Source: Bhargavaea cecembensis (GTDB taxonomy: Bacteria; Bacillota; Bacilli; Bacillales_A; Planococcaceae). From it: DNA of 40,051 bases. The notes beneath the pieces are model-generated. The model was given only the letters and a program-made list of their open reading frames with translations, was not told where the DNA came from and did not search any database. The stretch's first letter is position 1. The number at the start of each line of letters is the position of its first letter. Where the stretch lies: NCBI RefSeq assembly GCF_000826125.2, contig NZ_LN651373.1:181829-221879 (forward strand). Direction: 5' to 3'. A program made the translations under genes and the position numbers. Below, in pieces: positions 31,843 through 39,759 of this stretch.

Positions 31843-32832
31843 TCAACCCGGTTGCCTTTTCTTTAGCCGAGTGGAATCAAGATGGTGACCGGGATAGAAG
31901 GCGAAGGCGGCGTTTGGTCCCCAGCCGACCGGGGACAGATGCCTGTTTAAACAGCGCCGAGCTGTAGCTTCCGGCACGATTTGGGCGAAGCGGGTGAATT
32001 CTTTCGTTGTGACCACGGGCCGGATCGTGAGGACATAATCGAGCAGGGCCCGGGCAATGGGTTCGTCCGGATCGGGCTGCCCGCAGGAAAGGCATGTGTA
32101 GCTCCTCTGAGTTCCGCGCTTTAGCCGGCCCCGGCAAGATTCGCAGATCAATCCATGGAGGAAGTCGCGGCTGGTCAATCCTTGGCGCTCGCTTGATGGG
32201 GTCTCATCCGGCCCCAACTGCGCAAATCGGATGCTGTCAAATGCCCTGACACCAGTTTCGACGGCAGAGAACCGGGAATTCCTGACCTGGGCGTTGAGAA
32301 AGGAGGGGAGCTCTTTCACGGATAAAATGGTAAAGTTATCCGGAAGGTTCACCCACGTATTCCGGGTCGCAAAGCCGACCACTCCATTCACCGGCATGTC
32401 CAGATTGCGCGACTGCAGCCAACCGCGGAGTACCACTTTCTGATTCTCCACCTGGATGATCGGACAGTCGAAAGTTAGAATCGAACCATCGTCCCTCACT
32501 CGTTCCATCCGTCTCGGAAACTCTTTCCACTCCAATGTTCCCCGAATCATCTTGGCCTCAATGATCCAAATACCCCGCTCTGTGAAAACCAACGTATCAA
32601 ACTGCACGATGTAATCGTCGTTGATCCGCAGGCGGACGTCCCGCAAAACCCTCCACCAACAGGGCAAATTGGCATGAACCAAATACTGGTCAACAGAAAG
32701 TTCCCCTTTATACCCAGCCCGGATCCGGTCCGTCTGTTCATTAAAGAAATCCCTCTTCACATGGCCCGAAATAAGCCTGAACTCCGACCGTTCCGCCCGA
32801 AGCAGCTCAACCGGATAACCCCTCTCGCTCAT
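31843..32832 (-). CDS. NERD-domain nuclease-like protein with zinc ribbon
   Basis: A 329-residue cytoplasmic protein. The NERD (nuclease-related) domain spans about residues 35-160, with the PD-(D/E)xK-like signature GYKGELSVDQYL, then QFDTLVFTERGIWIIEAKM containing the Asp and the E-x-K triad. A treble-clef or zinc-ribbon module lies at about 245-270 (CESC, then CLSC). Helices at the C-terminus resemble an HRDC/topoisomerase-associated tail. Family members are thought to act on DNA, but the role here is unknown. The start at 32832 (MSERGYPVEL) has AAAGGGGTG upstream on the minus strand; a start at 32925 has no site. It is a monocistronic, minus-strand gene between repeat arrays A8 and A9. 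Confidence 0.82.
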   Translation of the reverse strand: MSERGYPVELLRAERSEFRLISGHVKRDFFNEQTDRIRAGYKGELSVDQYLVHANLPCWWRVLRDVRLRINDDYIVQFDTLVFTERGIWIIEAKMIRGTLEWKEFPRRMERVRDDGSILTFDCPIIQVENQKVVLRGWLQSRNLDMPVNGVVGFATRNTWVNLPDNFTILSVKELPSFLNAQVRNSRFSAVETGVRAFDSIRFAQLGPDETPSSERQGLTSRDFLHGLICESCRGRLKRGTQRSYTCLSCGQPDPDEPIARALLDYVLTIRPVVTTKEFTRFAQIVPEATARRCLNRHLSPVGWGPNAAFAFYPGHHLDSTRLKKRQPG

Positions 32833-32918
32833 CGAATCACCCCTTTGATGAGACGATAGCACACCAGCAGATGCAACTGAAGTCAACTCTCCAACTTTCA
32901 AAAATGAAGCAAAATCCG

Positions 32919-32941
32919 ATGTCACTTTTGAAAATTGACAT
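32919..32941. promoter_or_regulatory. 23-bp near-palindrome upstream of the NERD gene
   Basis: ATGTCA and TGACAT flank TTTT and AAAA segments in mirror order (ATGTCA-C-TTTT-G-AAAA-T-TGACAT), about 90 bp upstream of the NERD start. A regulator site is likely. A minus-strand TTGACT (-35) is visible near 32885. Confidence 0.4.
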
Positions 32942-32979
32942 GAAAAAGTGCCCCAAAATTGGATTATGCGAAACTAAGC

Positions 32980-33220
32980 CCCTCCGATGACACTCGCAGC
33001 CCGCGCGATAACACTCGCCCTCTCTCCGTTAACACTGGCGGCTTCTCCGCTAACACTCACGTCCCGCGCGCTAACACTCGCGACTTTTCCGACAACACGC
33101 CCCCGTCGCCACAACCTTCCCTTATCGCTAATACTTACTGCCCTCAGATGGCACTCGTAGCCTCTCCGATGACACTCACGCCCGATGCGCTAACACTCGC
33201 CCCTCTCCGATAACACTCGC
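32980..33220 (+). repeat. 21-bp tandem array A9, TAACACTCG family, about 12 units, forward
   Basis: ACACTC cores start at 32990, 33011, 33032, 33053, 33074 and 33095 (all 21 bp). A degenerate stretch follows (33111-33136), then cores at about 33131, 33151, 33172, 33193 and 33213 (steps of 20-21 bp). The bases before the core alternate between TCTCCG and CGCGCG types. The array ends just before the VOC gene. Confidence 0.93.
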
Positions 33221-33302
33221 CCCCCGCGTGCCAACCCCCTCACCCCCAAATGTTATCCCACCCCGCCCCAACGGGTATGATAGGGACAAGAAGAGGAAAG
33301 CG

Positions 33303-33746
33303 GTGAGTGGGATGAAGAAATGTATGCCTTATTTGATGTTTTATGGACGGGCCGCGGAGGCGGCGGTGTTTTATGGGGATTTGTTCGGGTTGGAGACGGT
33401 GGATCGGCAACGGTATGGGGATGCGGAGTTTCCGACGCCTGAGGGGGCGGAGGAGTTTTTGATTCATTGCCATTTGAAGGGGCCTTGCCTGGAGTTGATG
33501 TTGGCGGATTCGACTGAACCGGAGCCGGAGATTCCGATTCGGAGTGTGTCGTTCATGATTGATTGTGAGTCGGAGGAGGAGATCCATCGTTTGTATGATG
33601 CGCTGCTGGAGGAGGGGCGCCGGCTGATGGAGCTGCAGGAGACGTTCTGGGGGGCGACCTTTGCGAAGGTGGAGGATCGGTTCGGGTTCACCTGGGATTT
33701 GAATTACCAGAAGGATCCCGCCGCCGCTCCGCCGCAGTCAGACTGA
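33303..33746 (+). CDS. VOC-family (PhnB/glyoxalase-like) protein
   Basis: A protein of about 147 residues with the vicinal-oxygen-chelate fold of PhnB-like proteins. It starts MKKCMPYLMFYGRAAEAAVFYGDLF, has SVSFMIDCESEEEIHRLYDALLEEG in the middle and ends with WGATFAKVEDRFGFTWDLNYQ. The possible metal ligands are not fully conserved, so no enzymatic activity can be assigned. GTG at 33303 is preferred because GAGG lies seven bases before it; the ATG at 33312 is the alternative. The codons use more T than neighbouring genes. A terminator follows. Confidence 0.82.
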   Translation: MSGMKKCMPYLMFYGRAAEAAVFYGDLFGLETVDRQRYGDAEFPTPEGAEEFLIHCHLKGPCLELMLADSTEPEPEIPIRSVSFMIDCESEEEIHRLYDALLEEGRRLMELQETFWGATFAKVEDRFGFTWDLNYQKDPAAAPPQSD

Positions 33747-33766
33747 AAACCGATCAACACACCAGA

Positions 33767-33799
33767 GGCCATCCGCCGAGCAGACGGATGGCTTTTCTT
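33767..33799 (+). terminator. Rho-independent terminator of the VOC gene
   Basis: GCCATCCG pairs with CGGATGGC around CCGAGCAGA, followed by TTTTCTT. Confidence 0.88.
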
Positions 33800-33842
33800 C
33801 ATTTTGAAATCTCCCGTTCATCTTCCGTTCAACTTCGCCCCG

Positions 33843-33937
33843 TACAATAGAAGCATCACTTAAGACAAAGTTCCAAGACGGCCGCGGAAGGGTAGAGTCC
33901 AACCAAAAGGCGCCCGTGTCGATACGGTTCGGTTGGA
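33843..33937 (+). promoter_or_regulatory. Promoter and RBS-masking hairpin upstream of aarF
   Basis: A -10 TACAAT (33843-33848) without a clear -35. In the leader, TCCAACC (33898-33904) can pair with GGTTGGA (33931-33937), which overlaps the GGAGGGG ribosome binding site. This hairpin could limit translation. Speculative. Confidence 0.3.
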
Positions 33938-33946
33938 GGGGATTCC

Positions 33947-35611
33947 ATGATTGTTTCGATTGTGCTGTTTATTTTGTTCAGCTTCATCAGCTACCGGCTG
34001 ATCGGGAGTGAAAATGTCCGGGGGAAGGCGGTGATCGCCTCCCTCTTTTCCCTCGTCTTCTCGAGTGCGGCGTACTACGTGTTCCATCTGCGGAGTGCCG
34101 GCCCGCAGACGAGGATTTTCTATTTTGACCATTACACGTTCCTGTACTTCATCACGCTCGTCGTCGTGTCGATGGGGTTTTCGCTCATCCTGGAGATGAT
34201 GTCGGGGCATGAGGAGGAACTGGAGGATGCGCCCGGTTTCTTCGGCCGGCTGAGGTATTTCTTTTCTTCCCGTCTCCGCTACTTGAATCTGCTGACGATC
34301 GTCTCAAAGAACGGCCTCTTGAAGAGCACGCTCCGGCCGGGCGGCGGGATCCGCAGCAGGGAGACGGCGGCCGCGTTCCGCAATACGCTTGAGAAGGCGG
34401 GCGGGATTTTCGTGAAGTTCGGCCAGTTCCTGTCGACGCTCGGACTTGTTCCCGGCGGAGTTCCGGGAAGAGATGTCGAAGCTGCAGGAACAGGTCGAGC
34501 CGGTCCCGGTCGATCAGATCCGCGAAGTTATCCGCGCGCAGCTCGGCCGTCCGGTGGATGAGGTCTTCCGCGAATTCGATGATGAGCCGCTCGCCGCGGC
34601 GTCGATCGCCCAGGTCCACCGGGCGACGCTGAAAAACGGCCGCCGGGTGATCGTGAAAGTGCTGCGGCCCGCGCTCCGCAAACAGCTGGCGGTCGACCTC
34701 AATATTTTAACGAGTTTCGCGGATCTTCTTGCCAGAAAAGCGGCGTGGGCCCGGCGGATCGGCATCAAGTCGCTGACGGAGGGGTTCATCCAGAATTTGC
34801 ACGAGGAAATCGATTTCTCCCATGAGTTCAACAACATCCGGCAGATGAAGAAGGAGGAGAGCCCGGACGTTTATATTCCGGTCGCGTACAAGGAGTATTC
34901 GACGCCGGATGTGCTCGTGATGGAGTATCTCGACGGCGTGAGCCTCAGCAAGGCCGGCCGGGTGCTGCACCGCGATCCGGAAGCCCGTGCCCGGCTCGCG
35001 GACGACCTGTTCCGCGAAATGCTCACCCAGATTTTTGAAAAGGGGCTGTTCCACGGCGATCCGCATCCGGGCAATATCCTGCTCCTGCGCGACGGCCAGC
35101 CGGCGTTCATCGACTTCGGGTCGGTCGGCCGACTGTCGGACATCCAGCGGAACGGTTTCAAATGGCTGCTCATCGGCATCATCCGCAGCAACGCCGACTC
35201 GATGGTCACCGGCGTGAAAAGCCTCGTCGAGAATAGTGATGAAATCGACACGAGAAGCCTTGAGCAGGCGCTCAGCCAGTTTCTCGCGGAGCACTCATTC
35301 GAAGGCGACATCCTCGACGAGATGGGCAAGGACCTGTTCGACATCATGGGCCGGTTCAGCCTGCAGTTCTACCCGGACGTCGCGACGGCATTCCGGAGCC
35401 TCATCATCCTGCAGGGCAGCCTGCAGACGGTCGACCCGGAATTCAACCTGGCGGACGTCCTCGATTCTTACATGAAGAGCATCCTGAAAATCGGCAATCT
35501 CAAGAAAACCGCGCTGGATTCGGTGAAGACGATCTGCTGAACCTGATCCCGATGCTGAAAGCTCTGCCGAAGCGGATCGACGGGATCACCCGGCAAGTGG
35601 AAAACGGCAAC
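33947..35611 (+). pseudogene. AarF/UbiB-family atypical kinase, two frameshifts and truncated C-terminus
   Basis: The reading starts with a membrane-embedded N-terminal segment (MIVSIVLFILFSFISYRL and two further helices) and reaches the UbiB motif VKFGQFLST. There the frame shifts: ACG-CTCGGAC replaces the expected ACG-CGC-TCG-GAC, a loss of two bases near 34438. The protein continues as LFPAEFREEMSKLQEQ in another frame, with the kinase-like motifs AAASIAQVHRATL, VIVKVLRP, VMEYLDGV, HGDPHPGNI and FIDFGSVG. A second shift near 35530 (one base missing before GATCTGCTG) leads to the tail DLLNLIPMLKALPKRID. The usual C-terminal transmembrane tail is missing: at about 35611 the frame passes directly into an MFS protein. 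UbiB proteins handle quinone or lipid intermediates. This copy looks inactivated unless the shifts are sequencing errors. Confidence 0.8.
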
Positions 35612-36669
35612 TTCACTCTCGGGTTCTTCACCCTTCAGGAATCGAAGGAAGAAGTGCTGTCGAAGATCGACTTCCTCGGCATCCTGCTCCTGTCGTTCTC
35701 GATCTTGAGCATCATGTTCGCGATCAACAACCTCGGACAGGGCAGCCTGCTCAACGCGAGCGTACTCGGCCTGCTCCTCCTCGGAGTCGCCATCTTCGCG
35801 GCGCTCATCGTCGTTGAAAAACGCAGTGAACAAAAACAGCAGATCGACCCGATTCTCCCGTACAGCCTGCTGCGCAAGACAACGTACTCAGTCACGATGA
35901 TCATGGCGCTCCTGTCCGGAACATTCATCGGCGCGATCATCTTCATCCCGTCGTTCGCCGAACAGATCCTCGGCATCCCGGCCGCCAAATCCGGCTACTG
36001 GATGACGCCGCTCGCCCTCGCATCTGGCATCGGCGCAGGCGGCGGAGGCTACTTCGTCGACAAGCAGGGCCCGGTCCGCACGCTCATCATGTCCGGGATC
36101 ATCTCGATCATCGGCTTCGGCGGACTCAGCCTCTTCACCGACACGAAAGTCACATTCATCATCTTCTCGGTCATCGCCGGCATCGGCTTCGGCTTCGTCC
36201 TCGGGGCACCGCTCACGGTCCTCACCTCGAACGCCGCCGGCACCCAGAAAGGCTCCGCGCTCGGCACCCTGAGCGTTGCGCGCCAGATCGGCCTCACCAT
36301 CTCGCCGACCGTCTTCGGTGCCATGATCCAGCGCGGCTTCAGCCAGATCGGCGACATCATCCCGGAAAAACTCCAGGAACACGGCGTCGACCCGGCCGCC
36401 ATGCCGCCCGGTTCCATGGAAAGCATCGAAGGCACCAACTACAGCGACATCCAAAGCGCCATCGCCAAAATCCCGTCGACGGACGTCCAGGACGCCCTCC
36501 GCGAAGCCTTCAGCGTCGCCGCGCACCGGGCGTACGAACCGATCTACATGACGACCGCCATCGCCGCCGTCCTCCTCATCCTCCTCGCCGTTCTGTTCAG
36601 GAAGAAGTTCCGTGCAGACGCCGCCGAGGATGCGGCGCGTGAGGCGGAGGCGCAATCCGGCCGGTTTAA
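35612..36669 (+). pseudogene. C-terminal half of a DHA2-type MFS drug transporter, fused to aarF remnant
   Basis: From the junction (GNFTLGF then FTLQESKEEV) the sequence reads as the second half of a fourteen-helix MFS exporter: KIDFLGILLLSFSILSIMFAI, RKTTYSVTMIMALLSGTF, ASGIGAGGGGYFVDKQGP, VLTSNAAGTQKGSALGTLS and a last helix before FRKKFRAD. The first half (helices 1-6) is missing and there is no native start, so this is a 5'-truncated gene joined to the end of aarF, most simply by a deletion. The frame has no proper stop and runs on through the terminator and antisense to the ABC-2 permease to 37363. The end given here is therefore approximate, at an out-of-frame TAA. Confidence 0.8.
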
Positions 36670-36686
36670 CCCCATCCAATCCATCC

Positions 36687-36719
36687 AAAAGAAGCGTTCG
36701 CACAGGCGAACGCTTCTTT
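36687..36719. terminator. Bidirectional terminator between converging genes
   Basis: GAAGCGTTCGC and GCGAACGCTTC are exact inverted copies around ACAG, with AAAA on the left and TTT on the right, so it can end transcripts from both strands. Confidence 0.85.
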
Positions 36720-36750
36720 CAATTCAATCCATCAATCCATCCGCCGCTTC

Positions 36751-37431
36751 TTATACACGACGACCGTCACGGCGACGGCGGCGACTGCCCAGGCGGCGAG
36801 GATCAGCAGGTTCCCCCGCGATCCCCGTTCCACTTTCCAGTCCTTCCCACACGGCGAGCAACTGCTCGCCGGGGAGCCAGTCGATGAGGGCGAGGATGGT
36901 TTCATTGGTGATCAGCGATTTGAACATGCCGGCCATTCCGAAGATGAGCATGACGGGCATGCCGATGATGCTCGTTTCCATGACGGTGCGGGAGAGCAGG
37001 CCGAGCAGCGTGCCGATGGAGAGGAAAGTGATGAGACCGAGGAAGATGCTGACGGCCGCCATCGGCAAAGAAGGCACCGTGAATCCCGCGAGGAAGACGC
37101 AAGCGATGATGATCAGCACGGTCGCCGTGCCGCTCAGCAGGCTTTTGCCGACCAGAATCTCAACAGTGCTTGCCGGCGACAGGAGCAGCCCGCGCAAGGT
37201 GTTCTTTTCCTTTTCCTCCGCGACCATCGCGGCCTGGACGAACGCACCGGCGATGACGAGCGCGAAGTTGATCGTGAAGGCGGCGAGTGCGGCGTTGCTT
37301 TCACCCATCCGGCCGAACACGGCGGCAAGCACGAGCGGGAAGGAGAGCGTGATGAGCACGTAGCCGTTGCGCTGCATGTCTTTCCAGTCTTTCATAAAAA
37401 TCGCATTCACGCGTTTCATTGAAAAAGTCAT
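36751..37431 (-). CDS. ABC-2 type transporter permease, frameshifted near the 3' end
   Basis: A membrane permease of an exporter, with helices at about residues 25-45, 50-75, 100-125, 130-150 and 160-180. The frame shown ends after 226 residues with an unnatural Arg-rich tail (ADPRRLGSRRRRRDGRRV). In a shifted frame the same DNA reads DWKVERGSRGNLLILAAW, then a complete last helix and KKRRMD, with a stop at 36732. Two bases seem to be missing near 36840 (GAAGGACTGG in place of GAAGGGGACTGG). The intact gene would span 36732-37431. It overlaps the upstream ATPase gene by 4 bp (ATGA). It is either damaged at its last helix or the site of a sequencing error. Confidence 0.8.
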   Translation of the reverse strand: MTFSMKRVNAIFMKDWKDMQRNGYVLITLSFPLVLAAVFGRMGESNAALAAFTINFALVIAGAFVQAAMVAEEKEKNTLRGLLLSPASTVEILVGKSLLSGTATVLIIIACVFLAGFTVPSLPMAAVSIFLGLITFLSIGTLLGLLSRTVMETSIIGMPVMLIFGMAGMFKSLITNETILALIDWLPGEQLLAVWEGLESGTGIAGEPADPRRLGSRRRRRDGRRV

Positions 37432-38276
37432 CCGAGTTTCCTCCCTGTGAGCTGGACGAACAAGTCGCCGAGCGTCGGTTCATTTGAGTGGATCGTGAGC
37501 AGTTCGCCGCTTTCCATGTAACCGGCAATTACGGCGGCCCCGTCGGCATTAGGCTCGACCGTCACCGTCTGCCGGTCCTTCAATAAAACCGAAATCGTCG
37601 GCCGGCCTTGGCCCGTCCTTAAGTTCTGCGGCGTATCGAAAAGCCGGATCTCCCCGTCGTGCAGGAACGCGACCCGGTCGCAGAGCGATTCGGCCTCATT
37701 CATGTCGTGCGTCGTCAGGAAGATCGTCGTCCCGGCGCGGTTGAGTTCTTTCAATCCTTCATGGATGTTCCGGGTGTTCACCGGGTCGAGCGCGGACGTC
37801 GGCTCGTCGAGGAACAGCAGATCCGGCTTGTGCAAAATCGCCCGCGCAAGCGTCACACGCTGTTTCATCCCTTTGGACAGCTTCTGGACGGGCGTCTTTT
37901 CCTCGCCCGTCAGGCTGACCATCTCGAGCGCTTCCGCGACCCGCCGGCGGTCCGTTCCATAGAGGTCTGCGTACAAGCCGAGGTTGTCGGCGATTGTCAG
38001 CCGGTCGTACAGACCGCTGTTGTCAGTGAGGATGCCGATGCGGCTCATACGCGCCGGGTCCTTCAATTGATCGACCGGCTCGCCGAACACCCGGACGTCG
38101 CCGGCTGTCGGCGCGAGCTGAGCGGTGAGGATCTTGATCGTCGTCGTCTTGCCCGATCCGCTCGGTCCGAGGAAGCCGATCGTCTCTCCTTTGCGCACAT
38201 TAAAATCCACATTTTTAAGCGCCGTTTTGTTTCCGAATGATTTGACGAGGCTGCGCACCTCGATGATGTTCTCCAT
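37428..38276 (-). CDS. ABC transporter ATP-binding protein (ABC-2 exporter partner)
   Basis: A 282-residue ATPase of the CcmA/DrrA-like group. Walker A is GPSGSGKTTT, the signature is LSKGMKQRVTLARA, Walker B is LLFLDEPTSALD and the switch histidine lies in LTTHDMNEAE. The C-terminal 70 residues form a regulatory extension. The start at 38276 (MENIIEVRSLV) has GGGGCGG upstream on the minus strand; upstream in-frame codons run through direct repeats and are rejected. It overlaps the permease gene by 4 bp. The LytTR-fusion gene directly upstream on the same strand is its probable regulator. Confidence 0.9.
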   Translation of the reverse strand: MENIIEVRSLVKSFGNKTALKNVDFNVRKGETIGFLGPSGSGKTTTIKILTAQLAPTAGDVRVFGEPVDQLKDPARMSRIGILTDNSGLYDRLTIADNLGLYADLYGTDRRRVAEALEMVSLTGEEKTPVQKLSKGMKQRVTLARAILHKPDLLFLDEPTSALDPVNTRNIHEGLKELNRAGTTIFLTTHDMNEAESLCDRVAFLHDGEIRLFDTPQNLRTGQGRPTISVLLKDRQTVTVEPNADGAAVIAGYMESGELLTIHSNEPTLGDLFVQLTGRKLG

Positions 38277-38354
38277 GTTTCCGCCCCTTTTCTCTGTTGT
38301 CCCTTGCTTGACTCCAATGTACCGCGGATTCGGCAGGAACGCAGTAACATCAAG

Positions 38355-38430
38355 GCGAAAGGAGCAGAGGGAAGGGTGAACGGAGCATAGGACGGCTGAA
38401 CGGAGCACCATTTCAGGCCGATGGAGCGCC
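38355..38430 (-). repeat. Tandem 20-21-bp direct repeats A10, candidate LytTR operator
   Basis: On the minus strand, CTCCATCGG, CTCCGTTCAG, CTCCGTTCAC and CTCCTTTCGC recur with steps of 21, 20 and 21 bp (plus-strand GGAGC starts near 38361, 38382, 38402 and 38423). TCCGTTCA fits the consensus of LytTR-domain binding sites, nine-base repeats with about 12-base spacers. The array lies between the LytTR-fusion gene and the ABC operon. Confidence 0.65.
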
Positions 38431-39522
38431 CTAGATGCCGAGAAACGTCTTCAATTCGGCGTACTTTCCCTTGGAGAGCGGAACCGAGCTTTTATTTGGG
38501 TCTTCGAGGATCAGGCTATAGCTGTTCCGCGTCCACGTGATCACCTCGCGCACACGCTGCAGGTTCACGAGATACGACCGGTGGCACCGGAAAAATCCGA
38601 ACGGCTCGAGCCGTCCGGCCAGATCGCCGAGCGTGAGCGCACACGGGAAGGTCTCGCCGTTCACATGCAGCATCGACACCCCGTCGGTGCTCTCGACGAA
38701 CACGATCTCCGTCGGGTCAAATAAAATCAGCTTGTCGTTCACCTTCGCCGGCACCTTGTCGAACCGGATCTGGAAGGAGGACGGCCCGTCTGCCGCATCC
38801 GGGGTTTCTGCCGCGTCCGGAGCGGGGGCCGGCGGCACTTCTTCCACCGGGTGCTCTTCCTCTTCGGCCGCCGGATCCTCTTCTGGCGCGAGGTCGATCC
38901 GCTTCAGCCCGTCCCGGTTCAGCCGGTAGACGGTGTCGGTCATTGCGACGGCGTTCTCGAGGTTGCTCGTCGTCAGCAGCACCGAGCCGCCCGCCGCGGT
39001 AAATTCTCCGAGTACGCGCTGCAGGATGACGCGGCTCTCGATGTCGAGGTTCTGCTCGGGCTCCTCGAGCAGCAGCAGTTCCGGCCCGTGCACGATCGCC
39101 CGCGCCAGCTGCAGCCGCCGCTTCTCGGAACGGGAAAGCTTCCCCGACCGGACGGCCGTCTTGTCGGCGAGCCCGACCCTCCGGAGCAGCTCATCAACCG
39201 GCGCCCCGCCCCCGTGCAGATCCCGGAACAGGCGCAAATACTCGGCCGGCGTCAGCCGCTCGTACAGCTCATCGTCGAGCAGGAGCACCCCGATCCGCCC
39301 GGAAAGCTCCCGGAACCGGCCCGCCACCGGCTCTCCGCCGAACCGGACCTCTCCGTGAAGCAGCGGCTCCATCCCCGTCACGAGCCCGATCAGCCGGCGC
39401 CCCGCCTCATGATCGCACTGCACCGCCGCAAAACTCCCCGCCTCCACGCTCAAATCAAACCGGGGAAACACCACCGCATTCCCCGCCGACTTCTCTACTT
39501 GCCGAAACTCCAGCCTCGTCAT
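38431..39522 (-). CDS. LytTR-family regulator fused to a degenerate ABC ATPase domain
   Basis: A 363-residue protein with two parts. Residues about 1-215 form an ABC-ATPase-like domain. Walker A is lost (VQCDHEAGRR in place of GxxGxGK), the signature is altered (KLSRSEKRRLQLARA), and the Walker-B region LLLLEEPEQNLD is recognisable. An acidic Pro/Glu-rich linker follows (about 217-258). Residues about 262-360 are a LytTR DNA-binding domain (IVFVESTDGVSMLHVNGETF, FFRCHRSYLVNLQRV, VPLSKGKYAELK). There is no receiver domain. The start at 39522 (MTRLEFRQVEK) follows AGGGGG. It probably senses the adjacent ABC exporter and regulates it. Upstream in-frame codons are repeat translation from array A11. 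Confidence 0.85.
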   Translation of the reverse strand: MTRLEFRQVEKSAGNAVVFPRFDLSVEAGSFAAVQCDHEAGRRLIGLVTGMEPLLHGEVRFGGEPVAGRFRELSGRIGVLLLDDELYERLTPAEYLRLFRDLHGGGAPVDELLRRVGLADKTAVRSGKLSRSEKRRLQLARAIVHGPELLLLEEPEQNLDIESRVILQRVLGEFTAAGGSVLLTTSNLENAVAMTDTVYRLNRDGLKRIDLAPEEDPAAEEEEHPVEEVPPAPAPDAAETPDAADGPSSFQIRFDKVPAKVNDKLILFDPTEIVFVESTDGVSMLHVNGETFPCALTLGDLAGRLEPFGFFRCHRSYLVNLQRVREVITWTRNSYSLILEDPNKSSVPLSKGKYAELKTFLGI

Positions 39523-39604
39523 GATGCATCCCCCTGTTGTCGTCGTCTGAATTCTTTCCTTTAAGTGTAATGAAAGGAGGGGGGCGGGGCAATAGCTGGC
39601 GGGT

Positions 39605-39712
39605 GTCTGAGCGAAGTTGACACTCGCATCCCGGAAAGTGACACTCGGGCGGATGAAGTTGACATTCAGGCGGCTGAAGTTGACACTCGCCGCGCTGAAG
39701 TTGACACTCATT
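39605..39712 (+). repeat. 21-bp tandem array A11, AAGTTGACACTC family, 5 units, forward
   Basis: GACA(C/T)TC starts at 39619, 39640, 39661, 39682 and 39703, exactly 21 bp apart. The core is the reverse complement of array A3. It occupies the divergent region between the LytTR-fusion gene and cwlJ. Confidence 0.95.
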
Positions 39713-39759
39713 CATCGATCGCCTCCGGTTTTCATATCTTACAGGTGGAGGTGTGCGGA

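Noticed and set aside
36720-37363. C-terminal extension of the MFS protein, rich in Ser and Arg
   Set aside because: This is read-through antisense to the ABC-2 permease after loss of the native stop. Its composition is typical of a shadow frame.
39523-39711. 63-residue repetitive N-terminal extension of the LytTR-fusion protein
   Set aside because: It is translation of array A11. The start at 39522 has a proper site and begins the ABC-like domain.
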